The notes: generated from the letters alone by a model not told the origin. Counted from the first letter of the stretch, positions 1 through 5,760 are shown. The stretch: 11,283 nucleotides of DNA from an uncultured bacterium (GCA_937872185.1 CALMQN010000083.1:1-11283), one strand, 5' to 3'. A program made the numbers and translations.

Positions 1-12
1 TGGAAGTGGTAA

Positions 13-42
13 TTATTACTTTCACAGTGTCATGAAAGTCAA
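13..42 (-). promoter_or_regulatory. Possible promoter with operator-like inverted repeat, for a gene beyond the left edge
   Basis: On the minus strand a TTGACT -35-like box (37-42) and a TAATAA -10-like box (13-18) are separated by 18 bp. The spacer and its edges hold a 6-bp inverted repeat, CTTTCA (19-24) and TGAAAG (33-38). Any transcript would run out of the left edge, so its target gene is not visible. An inverted repeat between -35 and -10 is where a regulator could bind, but the repeat is short and could be chance. Confidence 0.3.
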
Positions 43-59
43 TAAAGGCCCTCGTAACC

Positions 60-85
60 AAAAACACCCCCGTTAAAAGGAGTGT
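60..85 (-). terminator. Intrinsic terminator of the small RNA
   Basis: On the minus strand ACACTCC (85-79) pairs with GGGGTGT (70-64) around an eight-base loop and runs straight into five U (64-60). One pair is G-U in minus-strand RNA but would be a C-A mismatch in plus-strand RNA, which supports the minus orientation. Confidence 0.6.
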
Positions 86-153
86 AATTGGTGTGCCTGT
101 TAATCAGTTTAGGAATTCCTTATCCGATAGGGGGCTTTCGCCCACAGGCACAC
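60..153 (-). ncRNA. Putative small structured RNA (about 94 nt), family not recognised
   Basis: Read on the minus strand, this stretch begins with GTGTGCCTGT (153-144), which pairs perfectly over 10 bp with ACAGGCACAC (100-91). Inside the long stem is a stable GGGC-GAAA-GCCC hairpin (143-132), and a weaker CCTAT/ATAAGG hairpin is possible after it. It ends in a second hairpin followed by UUUUU (see the terminator entry). A promoter lies just upstream, with a predicted start at the foot of the long stem. No ORF of useful size fits. I compared it by eye with SRP RNA, tmRNA, RNase P RNA and common riboswitches and recognised none. It looks like a free-standing sRNA, because a separate promoter-like site follows its terminator. 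Confidence 0.55.
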
Positions 154-157
154 ACTT

Positions 158-186
158 AGTATATCAAACATTGTCAAGTATTACAA
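158..186 (-). promoter_or_regulatory. Sigma70-type promoter of the small RNA
   Basis: On the minus strand TTGTAA (186-181), a 17-bp spacer and TATACT (163-158) give a good vegetative promoter. The predicted start falls at about 151-153, exactly at the 5' end of the long stem of the RNA. An embedded TTGACA at 177-172 is only 8 bp from the -10 and does not fit. Confidence 0.55.
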
Positions 187-282
187 TAGTTATGACATAT
201 TTCGTTGATAATTACAACAGACTTAGAATCATGAACTCTATAAACTTTTGAACGATTAGTCGTATATATAAAAGAAAAATAT

Positions 283-303
283 CCTAGTTTTGCTAGGTTT
301 TTT
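283..303. terminator. Bidirectional terminator
   Basis: CCTAG (283-287) and CTAGG (293-297) form a short hairpin with a TTTTG loop on the plus strand, followed by TTTTTT (298-303). On the minus strand the same hairpin is followed by an AU-rich stretch with five U, so it can end the 137-aa gene, whose stop codon lies about 65 nt upstream of it. The rest of 187-361 shows no ORF or clear signal. Confidence 0.55.
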
Positions 304-361
304 ATTTCTCTGAGAACAGTGAGTTTTTATAGGATGTGAGTATAACGAGAGCAAAACGGGC

Positions 362-775
362 TTACTTTTCGATGCGTTTTCCTAACGTCTCGAAGAAATG
401 TGCCATGTCTTCGTCGCTAACGCCGTCATCAAGTGCGTAGTTTGTCTCGGCATACAACTCGTATGTTGCATGATCCATTCCCCTCGCCTCTTCAGGGGTG
501 AGGAGGATTTTCATTCCGGAAATAATACCGGTATGCGTGAAGTAAATACGGCGAACTTCTATCATACCCTCACTTAGCATGGTGCTGGTGTGAAGGAGGC
601 CGACGTCACCGTCTTTTTCAGGGAAAAATACCGCCACATCGGTTTCTTCGTCTTGCCATCGAAGCACTTCGTCTGTGATGGATACATCGCCTTCTTCGGC
701 AGCCTGTTCGTGAAGAATTTCGCTAAATCCAGAAATGACTTTGCGCGCTTTGTTCTTTTTGCCAATGTTAAACAT
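362..775 (-). CDS. Conserved-looking hypothetical protein, 137 aa
   Basis: I do not recognise a family. The N-terminus is short and basic (residues 1-12, rich in Lys/Arg/Asn); the rest is strongly acidic and reads as one globular, probably cytoplasmic domain with alternating beta-like (VAVFFPE, MIEVRRIYF) and helical stretches (TPEEARGMDHATYELYAE). There is no signal peptide or membrane segment. The ATG start at 775 is favoured because a -10 box ends six bases upstream, making the message leaderless; no Shine-Dalgarno site is present. It lies downstream of the tRNA-Glu gene on the same strand, so some readthrough from that unit is possible, and a terminator follows at 283-303. Overlapping ORFs on either strand (574-765, 590-799) are shadows. 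That it is a real gene is fairly secure; its function is unknown. Confidence 0.75.
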   Translation of the reverse strand: MFNIGKKNKARKVISGFSEILHEQAAEEGDVSITDEVLRWQDEETDVAVFFPEKDGDVGLLHTSTMLSEGMIEVRRIYFTHTGIISGMKILLTPEEARGMDHATYELYAETNYALDDGVSDEDMAHFFETLGKRIEK

Positions 776-781
776 GGACGA

Positions 782-810
782 AGTATAGCGTGTTTTTAGA
801 TGACCATAAA
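782..810 (-). promoter_or_regulatory. Promoter of the 137-aa gene, likely leaderless
   Basis: On the minus strand TTTATG (810-805), a 17-bp spacer and TATACT (787-782) precede the start codon. The -10 box ends 6 nt before the ATG (775), so transcription should begin at or next to the first base of the start codon. Confidence 0.5.
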
Positions 811-839
811 GCGTATGCGTTACGCCTTTCTATTTTTCA

Positions 840-940
840 ATCATTCATTTTGGTGATCCCGAGGAGAATCGAACTCCTATTGCCAGGATGAGAACCTGGT
901 GTCCTAACCGTTAGACGACGGGACCATCAAAATGAATGAT
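840..940 (-). repeat. Inverted repeat flanking the tRNA gene (precursor leader-trailer stem)
   Basis: ATCATTCATTT at 840-850 is the exact reverse complement of AAATGAATGAT at 930-940; a twelfth pair uses position 851, the last base of the encoded CCA, and 929. In the minus-strand precursor, the 5' leader would pair with the 3' trailer just outside the acceptor stem. The trailer is not followed by a U tract, so this is not an obvious terminator. Confidence 0.7.
851..925 (-). tRNA. tRNA-Glu (anticodon CUC), CCA end encoded
   Basis: The minus strand folds as a complete cloverleaf. The acceptor stem GGTCCCG (925-919) pairs with CGGGATC (861-855), with one G-U pair. The D arm has a 3-bp GTC/GAC stem, as in many tRNA-Glu. 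The anticodon stem CCAGG/CCTGG encloses the loop TTCTCAT, giving anticodon CTC. The T arm is AGGAG-TTCGATT-CTCCT. The discriminator is A and the CCA end is encoded at 853-851. The CUC anticodon decodes GAG codons. Its aminoacyl-tRNA synthetase gene, gltX, lies about 8 kb away on the same strand. Confidence 0.95.
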
Positions 941-951
941 CGGCTTGCCCC

Positions 952-980
952 ATCCTACCAAATAACACCTGTCATGTCCA
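952..980 (-). promoter_or_regulatory. Promoter of tRNA-Glu
   Basis: On the minus strand TGGACA (980-975), a 17-bp spacer ending in TGG (extended -10), and TAGGAT (957-952). The predicted start near 945 gives a leader of about 20 nt that contains the 5' arm of the precursor stem. Confidence 0.55.
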
Positions 981-1028
981 GATGGGCGTGTGAATAAGCA
1001 AAACCGTAATACATATACAAGCTTATAC

Positions 1029-1057
1029 TTGCAAGATTTGCAATAATACAGTACAAT
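1029..1057 (+). promoter_or_regulatory. Promoter of the deacetylase-cohesin operon
   Basis: TTGCAA (1029-1034), a 17-bp spacer and TACAAT (1052-1057) form a strong vegetative-type promoter. The predicted start is about 1063-1064, which gives a short leader of roughly 32 nt before the GTG at 1096. Confidence 0.6.
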
Positions 1058-1059
1058 TT

Positions 1060-1074
1060 GTTAAAAGTTTTAAC
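1060..1074. promoter_or_regulatory. Palindrome over the transcription start, candidate operator
   Basis: GTTAAAAGTTTTAAC is a perfect 7+1+7 palindrome placed over the predicted transcription start of the deacetylase operon. That position would suit a dimeric repressor. The sequence is AT-rich, so chance is a real alternative, and no regulator can be named. Confidence 0.35.
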
Positions 1075-1095
1075 GTAATGTGTTGAGGTACAAGC

Positions 1096-2676
1096 GTGTT
1101 GAGCCGACGAATCAATCTGAAGTCTGTCGCAGGTGTGTTGATGGCACTTGTACTTGCCATGTCGTCAAGCCTTAGTATCGCACAGTCGGCATACGCCGCT
1201 AACGTTCCCGATACGACCGCCAAGGTATCGTTTACCTTTGATGATGGACTGAGTAGTTCGCTACTGGCGGCGCAAACTCTGCAGCCATACGGCATTACCG
1301 CCACAAACTATGTGATTACCGATTGCGTGGGATTGGTAGCGAATGCCAGCAATAATGACTGTGCTGCTGATACCACCAAAAATTACATGAGCTGGCAGGA
1401 CATCGTGGCGCTACAAAATACCTATGGTTGGGAGATCGGGTCGCACACGGTGACACACCCACTGACCGCCAAGGTAGATAACCCGACGCTAACCGATGCC
1501 CAATTGGATAGCGAAATGTCAGCCAGCAAGCAAACGTTGATTAGTAACGGATTGAATGTGACCAGTTTTGCCACACCATACGGTGATTATGACAACCGCT
1601 CGATTGCCGCTGCCGCCAAATATTATAGTTCGCACCGCGCGTTTCAAGATTTGACGTATAGCAGTGACGTTGCGACCAATACCTTCCCCTATTATTCACC
1701 CCGAAGCAGTTATCCGTATAACAATTATTTGTTGAGTGTGGTCCCTGTTCAGGGTGACGTATCGGTTGCGACGGTCAAATCATATATCGATCAGGCAAAA
1801 GCCAATAATCAATGGGTTATTTTGGTGTTTCACGAGATCAAAGCTGACAACGACGCGTCATATGATGCGACCAAAGAGGCGTATCAATACAGGGCCGGTA
1901 ACTTGGCGGCCATTGCTGCATATGTAAAAAGCCTGGGCGTTCAAGTGGTCAATATGAGCGCGGCCTTGGCTGGCGGCACCAACCTGATGTCTGGTAGTAG
2001 TTTTAGTAACGGCATCGCTGACGGCTGGACATCAGACAGTGCGACCAAGATACTGGCCGATGCACAGACGACCAGTTTGGCTGGGCATGGTAGTTTTGAC
2101 GGCACCGTAAGTGGTCCACTGAACAGCATTTCATTTAAGGGCAGCACTGCAGCCACTAACCTGTTTGCGCCAAAGATAAATGTCCGCAGTGACACGACCT
2201 ATACGGTCAAATCATTCATTAACGTGACCTCAAATTCGGGAACGGTTGATTTTCATATTGATGAATACGACGCGAATGGTGCTGTGATTGGCGCCGGTAA
2301 GACCATCACAGGCATTAAAGGCACCAGTAGCGCTAATGACGTACAGGCTGGTAACGTGAACTTTTTATATACCCCCAGCACATCAACCGTTGCCAGTGCG
2401 CGACTATCTGTCGTTGTCGCTGGTGCGAATTTGACCGGATATTTGGACAATATCGAATGGTTGTCGCCAAATGGTGCTGCGCCTGTGACACCACCACCAA
2501 CGACCCCAGCAGCCGGTGATGTGAATGGTGACGCGGTGATTAACGCACTCGATCTGAGCACGGTACTGACGAACTGGAATAAGACAGGCCAGACACGTGC
2601 GCAGGGTGATGTCAGTGGTGATGGCGTCGTCAATGCATTAGATTTATCAGCAGTATTAAGTAATTGGAGTAAGTAA
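1096..2676 (+). CDS. Secreted NodB-type polysaccharide deacetylase with C-terminal dockerin
   Basis: A 526-aa exported enzyme of the CE4/NodB family, which removes N- or O-acetyl groups from polysaccharides such as poly-GlcNAc, chitin oligomers or peptidoglycan. A signal peptide (1-34, cleavage after AYA) is followed by the deacetylase domain (about 44-292). Its TFDDG motif supplies base D49 and metal ligand D50, and SHTVTH supplies metal ligands H117 and H121. An ATPYG motif (159-163) replaces the usual RxPY, and the VFHE motif supplies H246. Next come a jelly-roll-like, possibly carbohydrate-binding region (about 296-458), a Pro/Thr linker, and a type I dockerin (475-526) with two calcium-loop repeats, DVNGDAVINALDL and DVSGDGVVNALDL. 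The GTG start is supported by GAGG at 1085-1088. The next gene, 2 nt away, encodes a cohesin. The substrate is not proven; motif 3 lacks the usual Arg. Confidence 0.88.
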   Translation: MLSRRINLKSVAGVLMALVLAMSSSLSIAQSAYAANVPDTTAKVSFTFDDGLSSSLLAAQTLQPYGITATNYVITDCVGLVANASNNDCAADTTKNYMSWQDIVALQNTYGWEIGSHTVTHPLTAKVDNPTLTDAQLDSEMSASKQTLISNGLNVTSFATPYGDYDNRSIAAAAKYYSSHRAFQDLTYSSDVATNTFPYYSPRSSYPYNNYLLSVVPVQGDVSVATVKSYIDQAKANNQWVILVFHEIKADNDASYDATKEAYQYRAGNLAAIAAYVKSLGVQVVNMSAALAGGTNLMSGSSFSNGIADGWTSDSATKILADAQTTSLAGHGSFDGTVSGPLNSISFKGSTAATNLFAPKINVRSDTTYTVKSFINVTSNSGTVDFHIDEYDANGAVIGAGKTITGIKGTSSANDVQAGNVNFLYTPSTSTVASARLSVVVAGANLTGYLDNIEWLSPNGAAPVTPPPTTPAAGDVNGDAVINALDLSTVLTNWNKTGQTRAQGDVSGDGVVNALDLSAVLSNWSK

Positions 2677-2678
2677 AC

Positions 2679-3473
2679 ATGAAACGAATTATTAACGGTA
2701 TTATCGCTGCGCTCATCATGAGCACGCTTGGCGTCTCTAGCGCATATGCTGCCAACCCCGCAAGCTTTACGATTAGTGCGTCCGCAAGCGTCACAACAGG
2801 CAGCACCTTTAGTGTTACTGTTAGTGAAAATGGTGATCAAGTAAACACCGTGACAGCAAAACTAGTCTATGACGCGGCAAAACTTCAGTTGCTGGGCGTC
2901 AGCTGTGGCGGGTCATTCGGTGGTTCAATTGCGGAAACCGACGGAGTCACCTGTTACACCAGTGGTGGCACGAGCGTGACAGGGAGTGCTGTCGCTGCGA
3001 GCGCTAGCTTTAAGGCGCTTGCTGAAGGCACTGCATCGATTAGTATGAGTGGTAGTTCGAGCATTGTCAGCGGGGGCACCGATATCTGGAATCACGGTAG
3101 CACAGCGCGCAGTATTACAGTGGTAGCGCCGACTCCCGCACCGACCCCTACCCCATCGCCATCAACACCTGTGACGACATCGACGTCAACAGCTAAGACG
3201 CAAAATGGTCAGTCATCGACTAACGCTGCCACGACGACCGACGCCGCTTCTCAGAGCGCACAGGCGGCATCGGCCGATGCATCGCAGAACGCTTCCGGCA
3301 CGCCCGTGATGCAAGTTGCTGCTATTGCAACTGACCAGCCCGTATCTGGGCTATCATTCAATGTAATGCTGCCTCTGGCAATAGCTGTCGGCGTATCAGT
3401 GGTCACTGCCGCTGCTTTACTGATGTGGATACGCCCACGCGAGCTTGATCAGCCTACCCTCGGCAAAAAATAA
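2679..3473 (+). CDS. Membrane-anchored protein with one cohesin-like domain
   Basis: A 264-aa surface protein. A signal peptide (1-24, cleaved after AYA) is followed by a cohesin-type beta domain (about 26-149), with the characteristic NTVTAKLVYDAAKLQLLGV stretch and a closing strand around ARSITVV. It has two cysteines (C76, C92) that could pair. A Pro/Thr/Ser/Ala-rich spacer (150-220) would span the envelope, and a transmembrane helix (about 227-250) with a short basic tail anchors it in the cytoplasmic membrane. Cohesins bind dockerins, and the dockerin-bearing deacetylase is encoded 2 nt upstream, so this is most simply its docking site: a one-cohesin anchor rather than a multi-enzyme scaffold. 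The ATG start has GGAG at 2666-2669, inside the upstream gene, implying coupled translation. Cohesin-like folds also occur outside cellulosomes, so binding to this dockerin is an inference. Confidence 0.82.
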   Translation: MKRIINGIIAALIMSTLGVSSAYAANPASFTISASASVTTGSTFSVTVSENGDQVNTVTAKLVYDAAKLQLLGVSCGGSFGGSIAETDGVTCYTSGGTSVTGSAVAASASFKALAEGTASISMSGSSSIVSGGTDIWNHGSTARSITVVAPTPAPTPTPSPSTPVTTSTSTAKTQNGQSSTNAATTTDAASQSAQAASADASQNASGTPVMQVAAIATDQPVSGLSFNVMLPLAIAVGVSVVTAAALLMWIRPRELDQPTLGKK

Positions 3474-3517
3474 TACCTAACTTTTAACCCCTATTATTAA
3501 AAGCCATAAGCATAATG

Positions 3518-3555
3518 TATAATATACTTTACATTAAGTCATATTTATGTATAAT
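3518..3555 (+). promoter_or_regulatory. Promoter region with two TATAAT boxes, for the LPNTG micro-protein
   Basis: Two identical ATGTATAATA blocks (3515-3524 and 3547-3556) lie 32 bp apart. The second TATAAT (3550-3555) has a TTTACA -35 (3528-3533) at 16 bp and is the better promoter, starting near 3562. The first TATAAT (3518-3523) has only an AT-rich upstream region. The resulting leader of about 84 nt can form a GCTG/CAGC hairpin and ends in a strong Shine-Dalgarno, AAGGAG (3633-3638), 7 nt before the ATG. The AT-rich inverted repeat CTTTTAA/TTAAAAG at 3481-3503 lacks a U tract and is not a convincing terminator for the cohesin gene. Confidence 0.6.
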
Positions 3556-3645
3556 AAGGCATAAGAGAGCGGAGCGAATAGCTGGATACTACAGCGATGA
3601 TGGTCCTATTATCTCAAACGTAATAATTAATAAGGAGACACAACA

Positions 3646-3834
3646 ATGTCAATGACCGGAGGACTCGGTGGAATCGGTGGCGGTGGAGTTACTACTGCTG
3701 GAATCGTTATTTTGCCAAACACTGGTGGAAGCGTCGCACTGTCAATTGTGGCTGTGACGAGCATTGTGATCGGATCACTTATCATCGTGACAACTATTGC
3801 ACGTATGATTGCAAAAAAAGCCTACAAAGCCTAA
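3646..3834 (+). CDS. Gly-rich micro-protein consisting mainly of an LPNTG sorting signal, 62 aa
   Basis: The short N-terminal part (1-22) is glycine-rich (GGLGGIGGGG) and has no recognisable signal peptide. LPNTG at 23-27 is followed by a hydrophobic helix (about 29-51) and a basic tail (RMIAKKAYKA), the three parts of a classical sortase sorting signal. A sortase is encoded immediately downstream. Cleavage between Thr26 and Gly27 would release a 26-residue peptide for transfer to an amine. With one helix and a positive C-terminus, the likely topology is N-terminus outside, C-terminus inside, reached without a cleaved signal sequence. The gene has its own promoter region, a strong ribosome site (AAGGAG, 3633-3638) and a strong terminator, suggesting high expression. 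Its function is unknown; a surface coat peptide or a released signal peptide are both possible. Confidence 0.8.
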   Translation: MSMTGGLGGIGGGGVTTAGIVILPNTGGSVALSIVAVTSIVIGSLIIVTTIARMIAKKAYKA

Positions 3835-3857
3835 CAGCTGCGCGGGATAAGAAAGTT

Positions 3858-3893
3858 GGAGGGGTTGGTCACTTGACCGGTCCCTCCTTTTTT
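3858..3893 (+). terminator. Strong intrinsic terminator between micro-protein and sortase genes
   Basis: GGAGGG (3858-3863) pairs with CCCTCC (3882-3887). The helix continues inward through G-U pairs to GGTCA/TGACC, giving about 14 bp, and is followed directly by six T. It ends 6 nt before the sortase start codon, so the sortase depends on readthrough or an unseen promoter. Confidence 0.85.
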
Positions 3894-3898
3894 ATGTC

Positions 3899-4477
3899 AT
3901 GAATATACGATTTAATATTACGGTAGGCATTTTATTTGTTTTGGCTGGTTCCCTGTTGGGATCACAGTATATTATTCAGTTTGCAAAGTCGGCATCCGCA
4001 CAGGGTCCGAGCGTGCAACCGGTCACACAGACGGCCCAGCTTGCCAGTCAGCCAGCGCTTGTTCGCACTGCCCTGCCGGTTTCTATTTCGGTCCCGGCTG
4101 TTGGCGTTCTGGTTGATGTCGAACCTGGTACGTATAACCGCGTCGATCAAACCTGGAGCCTGAGCGACACCAAGGCAAGCTTTGCAACGGTAACGAGTGT
4201 GCCAAATGCCCAGTCTGGTAACACGTTCATTTATGGCCACAATCGTGCCAATATCTTTGCGAAGTTGAACAATGCCAAATCTGGCGACAAGGCATACGTA
4301 ACAGCCGCTGATGGTGTGGTGTTTGTGTACAGCCTGAAGAGTACTCGTGATGCACAGCCGACCGACGTGTCGTTGTTTGAATATGACGGTACGCCCATTT
4401 TGACGTTGCAGACCTGTTCGGGATTCTGGGATCAATATCGCCGCTTGTTTACTTTTACGTATGAGGGGCAGCAATAA
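3899..4477 (+). CDS. Sortase (transpeptidase), 192 aa
   Basis: A membrane-bound cysteine transpeptidase that would cleave an LPXTG-like signal between Thr and Gly and join the peptide to an amine outside the cell. An N-terminal transmembrane anchor (about 8-28) is followed by the sortase beta-barrel (about 60-190). The catalytic residues are visible: His114 in FIYGHN, Cys173 in LTLQTC, and Arg181 or Arg182 in QYRRLF. The obvious substrate is the LPNTG micro-protein just upstream. The ATG at 3899 is the only usable start in frame, yet it has no Shine-Dalgarno and sits 6 nt behind a strong terminator. A two-codon ORF (ATG TCA TGA, 3894-3902) overlaps it and might allow reinitiation. The stop codon overlaps the next start in TAATG. 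The sortase class is not assigned. Confidence 0.88.
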   Translation: MNIRFNITVGILFVLAGSLLGSQYIIQFAKSASAQGPSVQPVTQTAQLASQPALVRTALPVSISVPAVGVLVDVEPGTYNRVDQTWSLSDTKASFATVTSVPNAQSGNTFIYGHNRANIFAKLNNAKSGDKAYVTAADGVVFVYSLKSTRDAQPTDVSLFEYDGTPILTLQTCSGFWDQYRRLFTFTYEGQQ

Positions 4478-5760
4478 TGTTGTGGGAAGCGATCGTGTTT
4501 TATACGTTCATCGTGATCAGTATGATCAACGTGATTCACTTCGGATTGTATCTTGTTGGTGCAAATTACTATGATTTTCAGCAGTTTCGAAAATCAGTTA
4601 AAACACGGACTACGAAGCGTCCGCGTACCATTCGCCCGCTTGTGACGGTTATTATTCCGGCACACAACGAAGAGCTGTCGATCACACGGAGCCTTGACTC
4701 TGTCCGTAAAAGTAGTTACCGCAAGAAAGAGATTATCGTCGTCGATGATGCATCGACCGACCGAACGCGTGCCATTGTACGCCAGTATATTGCCGCGCAT
4801 CCAAAAGCTAATATCCGCTTGATGTTTAAACGCAAAAATGGCGGCAAGGCAACGGCCATGAACCATGCACTACGCCATGGCGCGAAGGGCGATATTATTA
4901 TGACGCTTGACGCTGATTCGTTGATTCACAAAAACAGCATCGCAAACGCAGTTAGTTATTTCGATGACCCACTAGTGGTTGGTGTTGCAGCAAATGTGCG
5001 CGTGCTTGATAGCACGACGATTTTGGGTTTGCTGCAAAAATTTGAATACATGATTGGGTACCGATCGAAGAAGTTCTTTTCGGTGACGAATAGTGAATTT
5101 ATTATTGGTGGAGTTGCGTCGACGTATCGAACGGCTGTCTTGAAGCAAGTTGGGTTTTATGACCACGATATTATTACCGAAGACATTGCACTCAGCCTGA
5201 AGATCGTGGCACGTGGTAACAAAGAACACCGCATTGTGTACGGTGTAAACGTGCTGGCTATGACCGAAGGTGTGCAGACGTTTAAGGCCCTGCTGCGTCA
5301 ACGATACCGCTGGAAGATGGGCAACCTGCAGAGCATTTTGAAATACCGTCACTTGGTCGCTAGTAGGAGCAGCCTGTATAGCAAGATGCTGACATGGTAC
5401 CGCATGCCGATGGCATTTTTGGGTGAGGTGTTCTTGCTGTTCGAACCATTTATTCTGGCATACGTCTTGTACCTATGCATCAACCTGGGCAGCCTGATGC
5501 TGGTAGTCGGTGCCTACCTGACGATTACCGTATATTTGATGTGGAATATTTTTCCGGATGAACATATGTCGTTTCGCAACAAATTAAAGATGAGCACGTA
5601 TGCGCCGATCATGTATTTTATTATGTACATTATGAACGTTGTACAGGTTGCGGCGATCGTGCGTTGTTTGGTTAATTATCAACAAGTGCTACGTAAGGTA
5701 AAAACCAATAGTACCTGGGTATCGCCTGAACGTCAGGGTCAACAAGTTAGCTACTCGTAG
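4477..5760 (+). CDS. Processive family-2 glycosyltransferase, membrane bound
   Basis: A 427-aa inner-membrane polysaccharide synthase of the GT2 group that includes poly-GlcNAc, chitin-oligomer and hyaluronan synthases; it uses UDP-sugars on the inner face and extrudes the chain. One N-terminal helix (about 5-28) precedes the cytoplasmic catalytic domain (about 53-290). Motifs present are VVDDASTD (D90, D91), the metal-binding DAD (145-147), ITED (base D236) and QRYRW (275-279), the QxxRW signature of processive enzymes. About three or four helices follow (311-400). The start overlaps the sortase stop by one base and has GAGGGG at 4463-4468. With a NodB-type deacetylase in the same block, a partly deacetylated GlcNAc polymer is a reasonable guess, but the sugar cannot be read from the sequence. 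The 3' end overlaps the convergent response-regulator gene by 14 nt. Confidence 0.9.
   Translation: MLWEAIVFYTFIVISMINVIHFGLYLVGANYYDFQQFRKSVKTRTTKRPRTIRPLVTVIIPAHNEELSITRSLDSVRKSSYRKKEIIVVDDASTDRTRAIVRQYIAAHPKANIRLMFKRKNGGKATAMNHALRHGAKGDIIMTLDADSLIHKNSIANAVSYFDDPLVVGVAANVRVLDSTTILGLLQKFEYMIGYRSKKFFSVTNSEFIIGGVASTYRTAVLKQVGFYDHDIITEDIALSLKIVARGNKEHRIVYGVNVLAMTEGVQTFKALLRQRYRWKMGNLQSILKYRHLVASRSSLYSKMLTWYRMPMAFLGEVFLLFEPFILAYVLYLCINLGSLMLVVGAYLTITVYLMWNIFPDEHMSFRNKLKMSTYAPIMYFIMYIMNVVQVAAIVRCLVNYQQVLRKVKTNSTWVSPERQGQQVSYS

Noticed and set aside
60..153. SRP RNA or tmRNA
   Set aside because: It lacks the SRP tetraloop and asymmetric-loop motif, and has no tRNA-like CCA end or tag reading frame.
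172..177. Perfect TTGACA on the minus strand
   Set aside because: It is only 8 bp from the TATACT box and no -10 lies 16-18 bp downstream; TTGTAA at 181-186 fits instead.
2253..2840. 195-aa ORF on the minus strand
   Set aside because: It spans the junction of the deacetylase and cohesin genes antisense, so it is a by-product of their composition.
3481..3503. Terminator after the cohesin gene
   Set aside because: CTTTTAA/TTAAAAG is purely AT-rich and not followed by a T tract.
3962..4474. 170-aa ORF on the minus strand
   Set aside because: It lies entirely antisense to the sortase gene, whose catalytic residues are clear, and shows no domain of its own.
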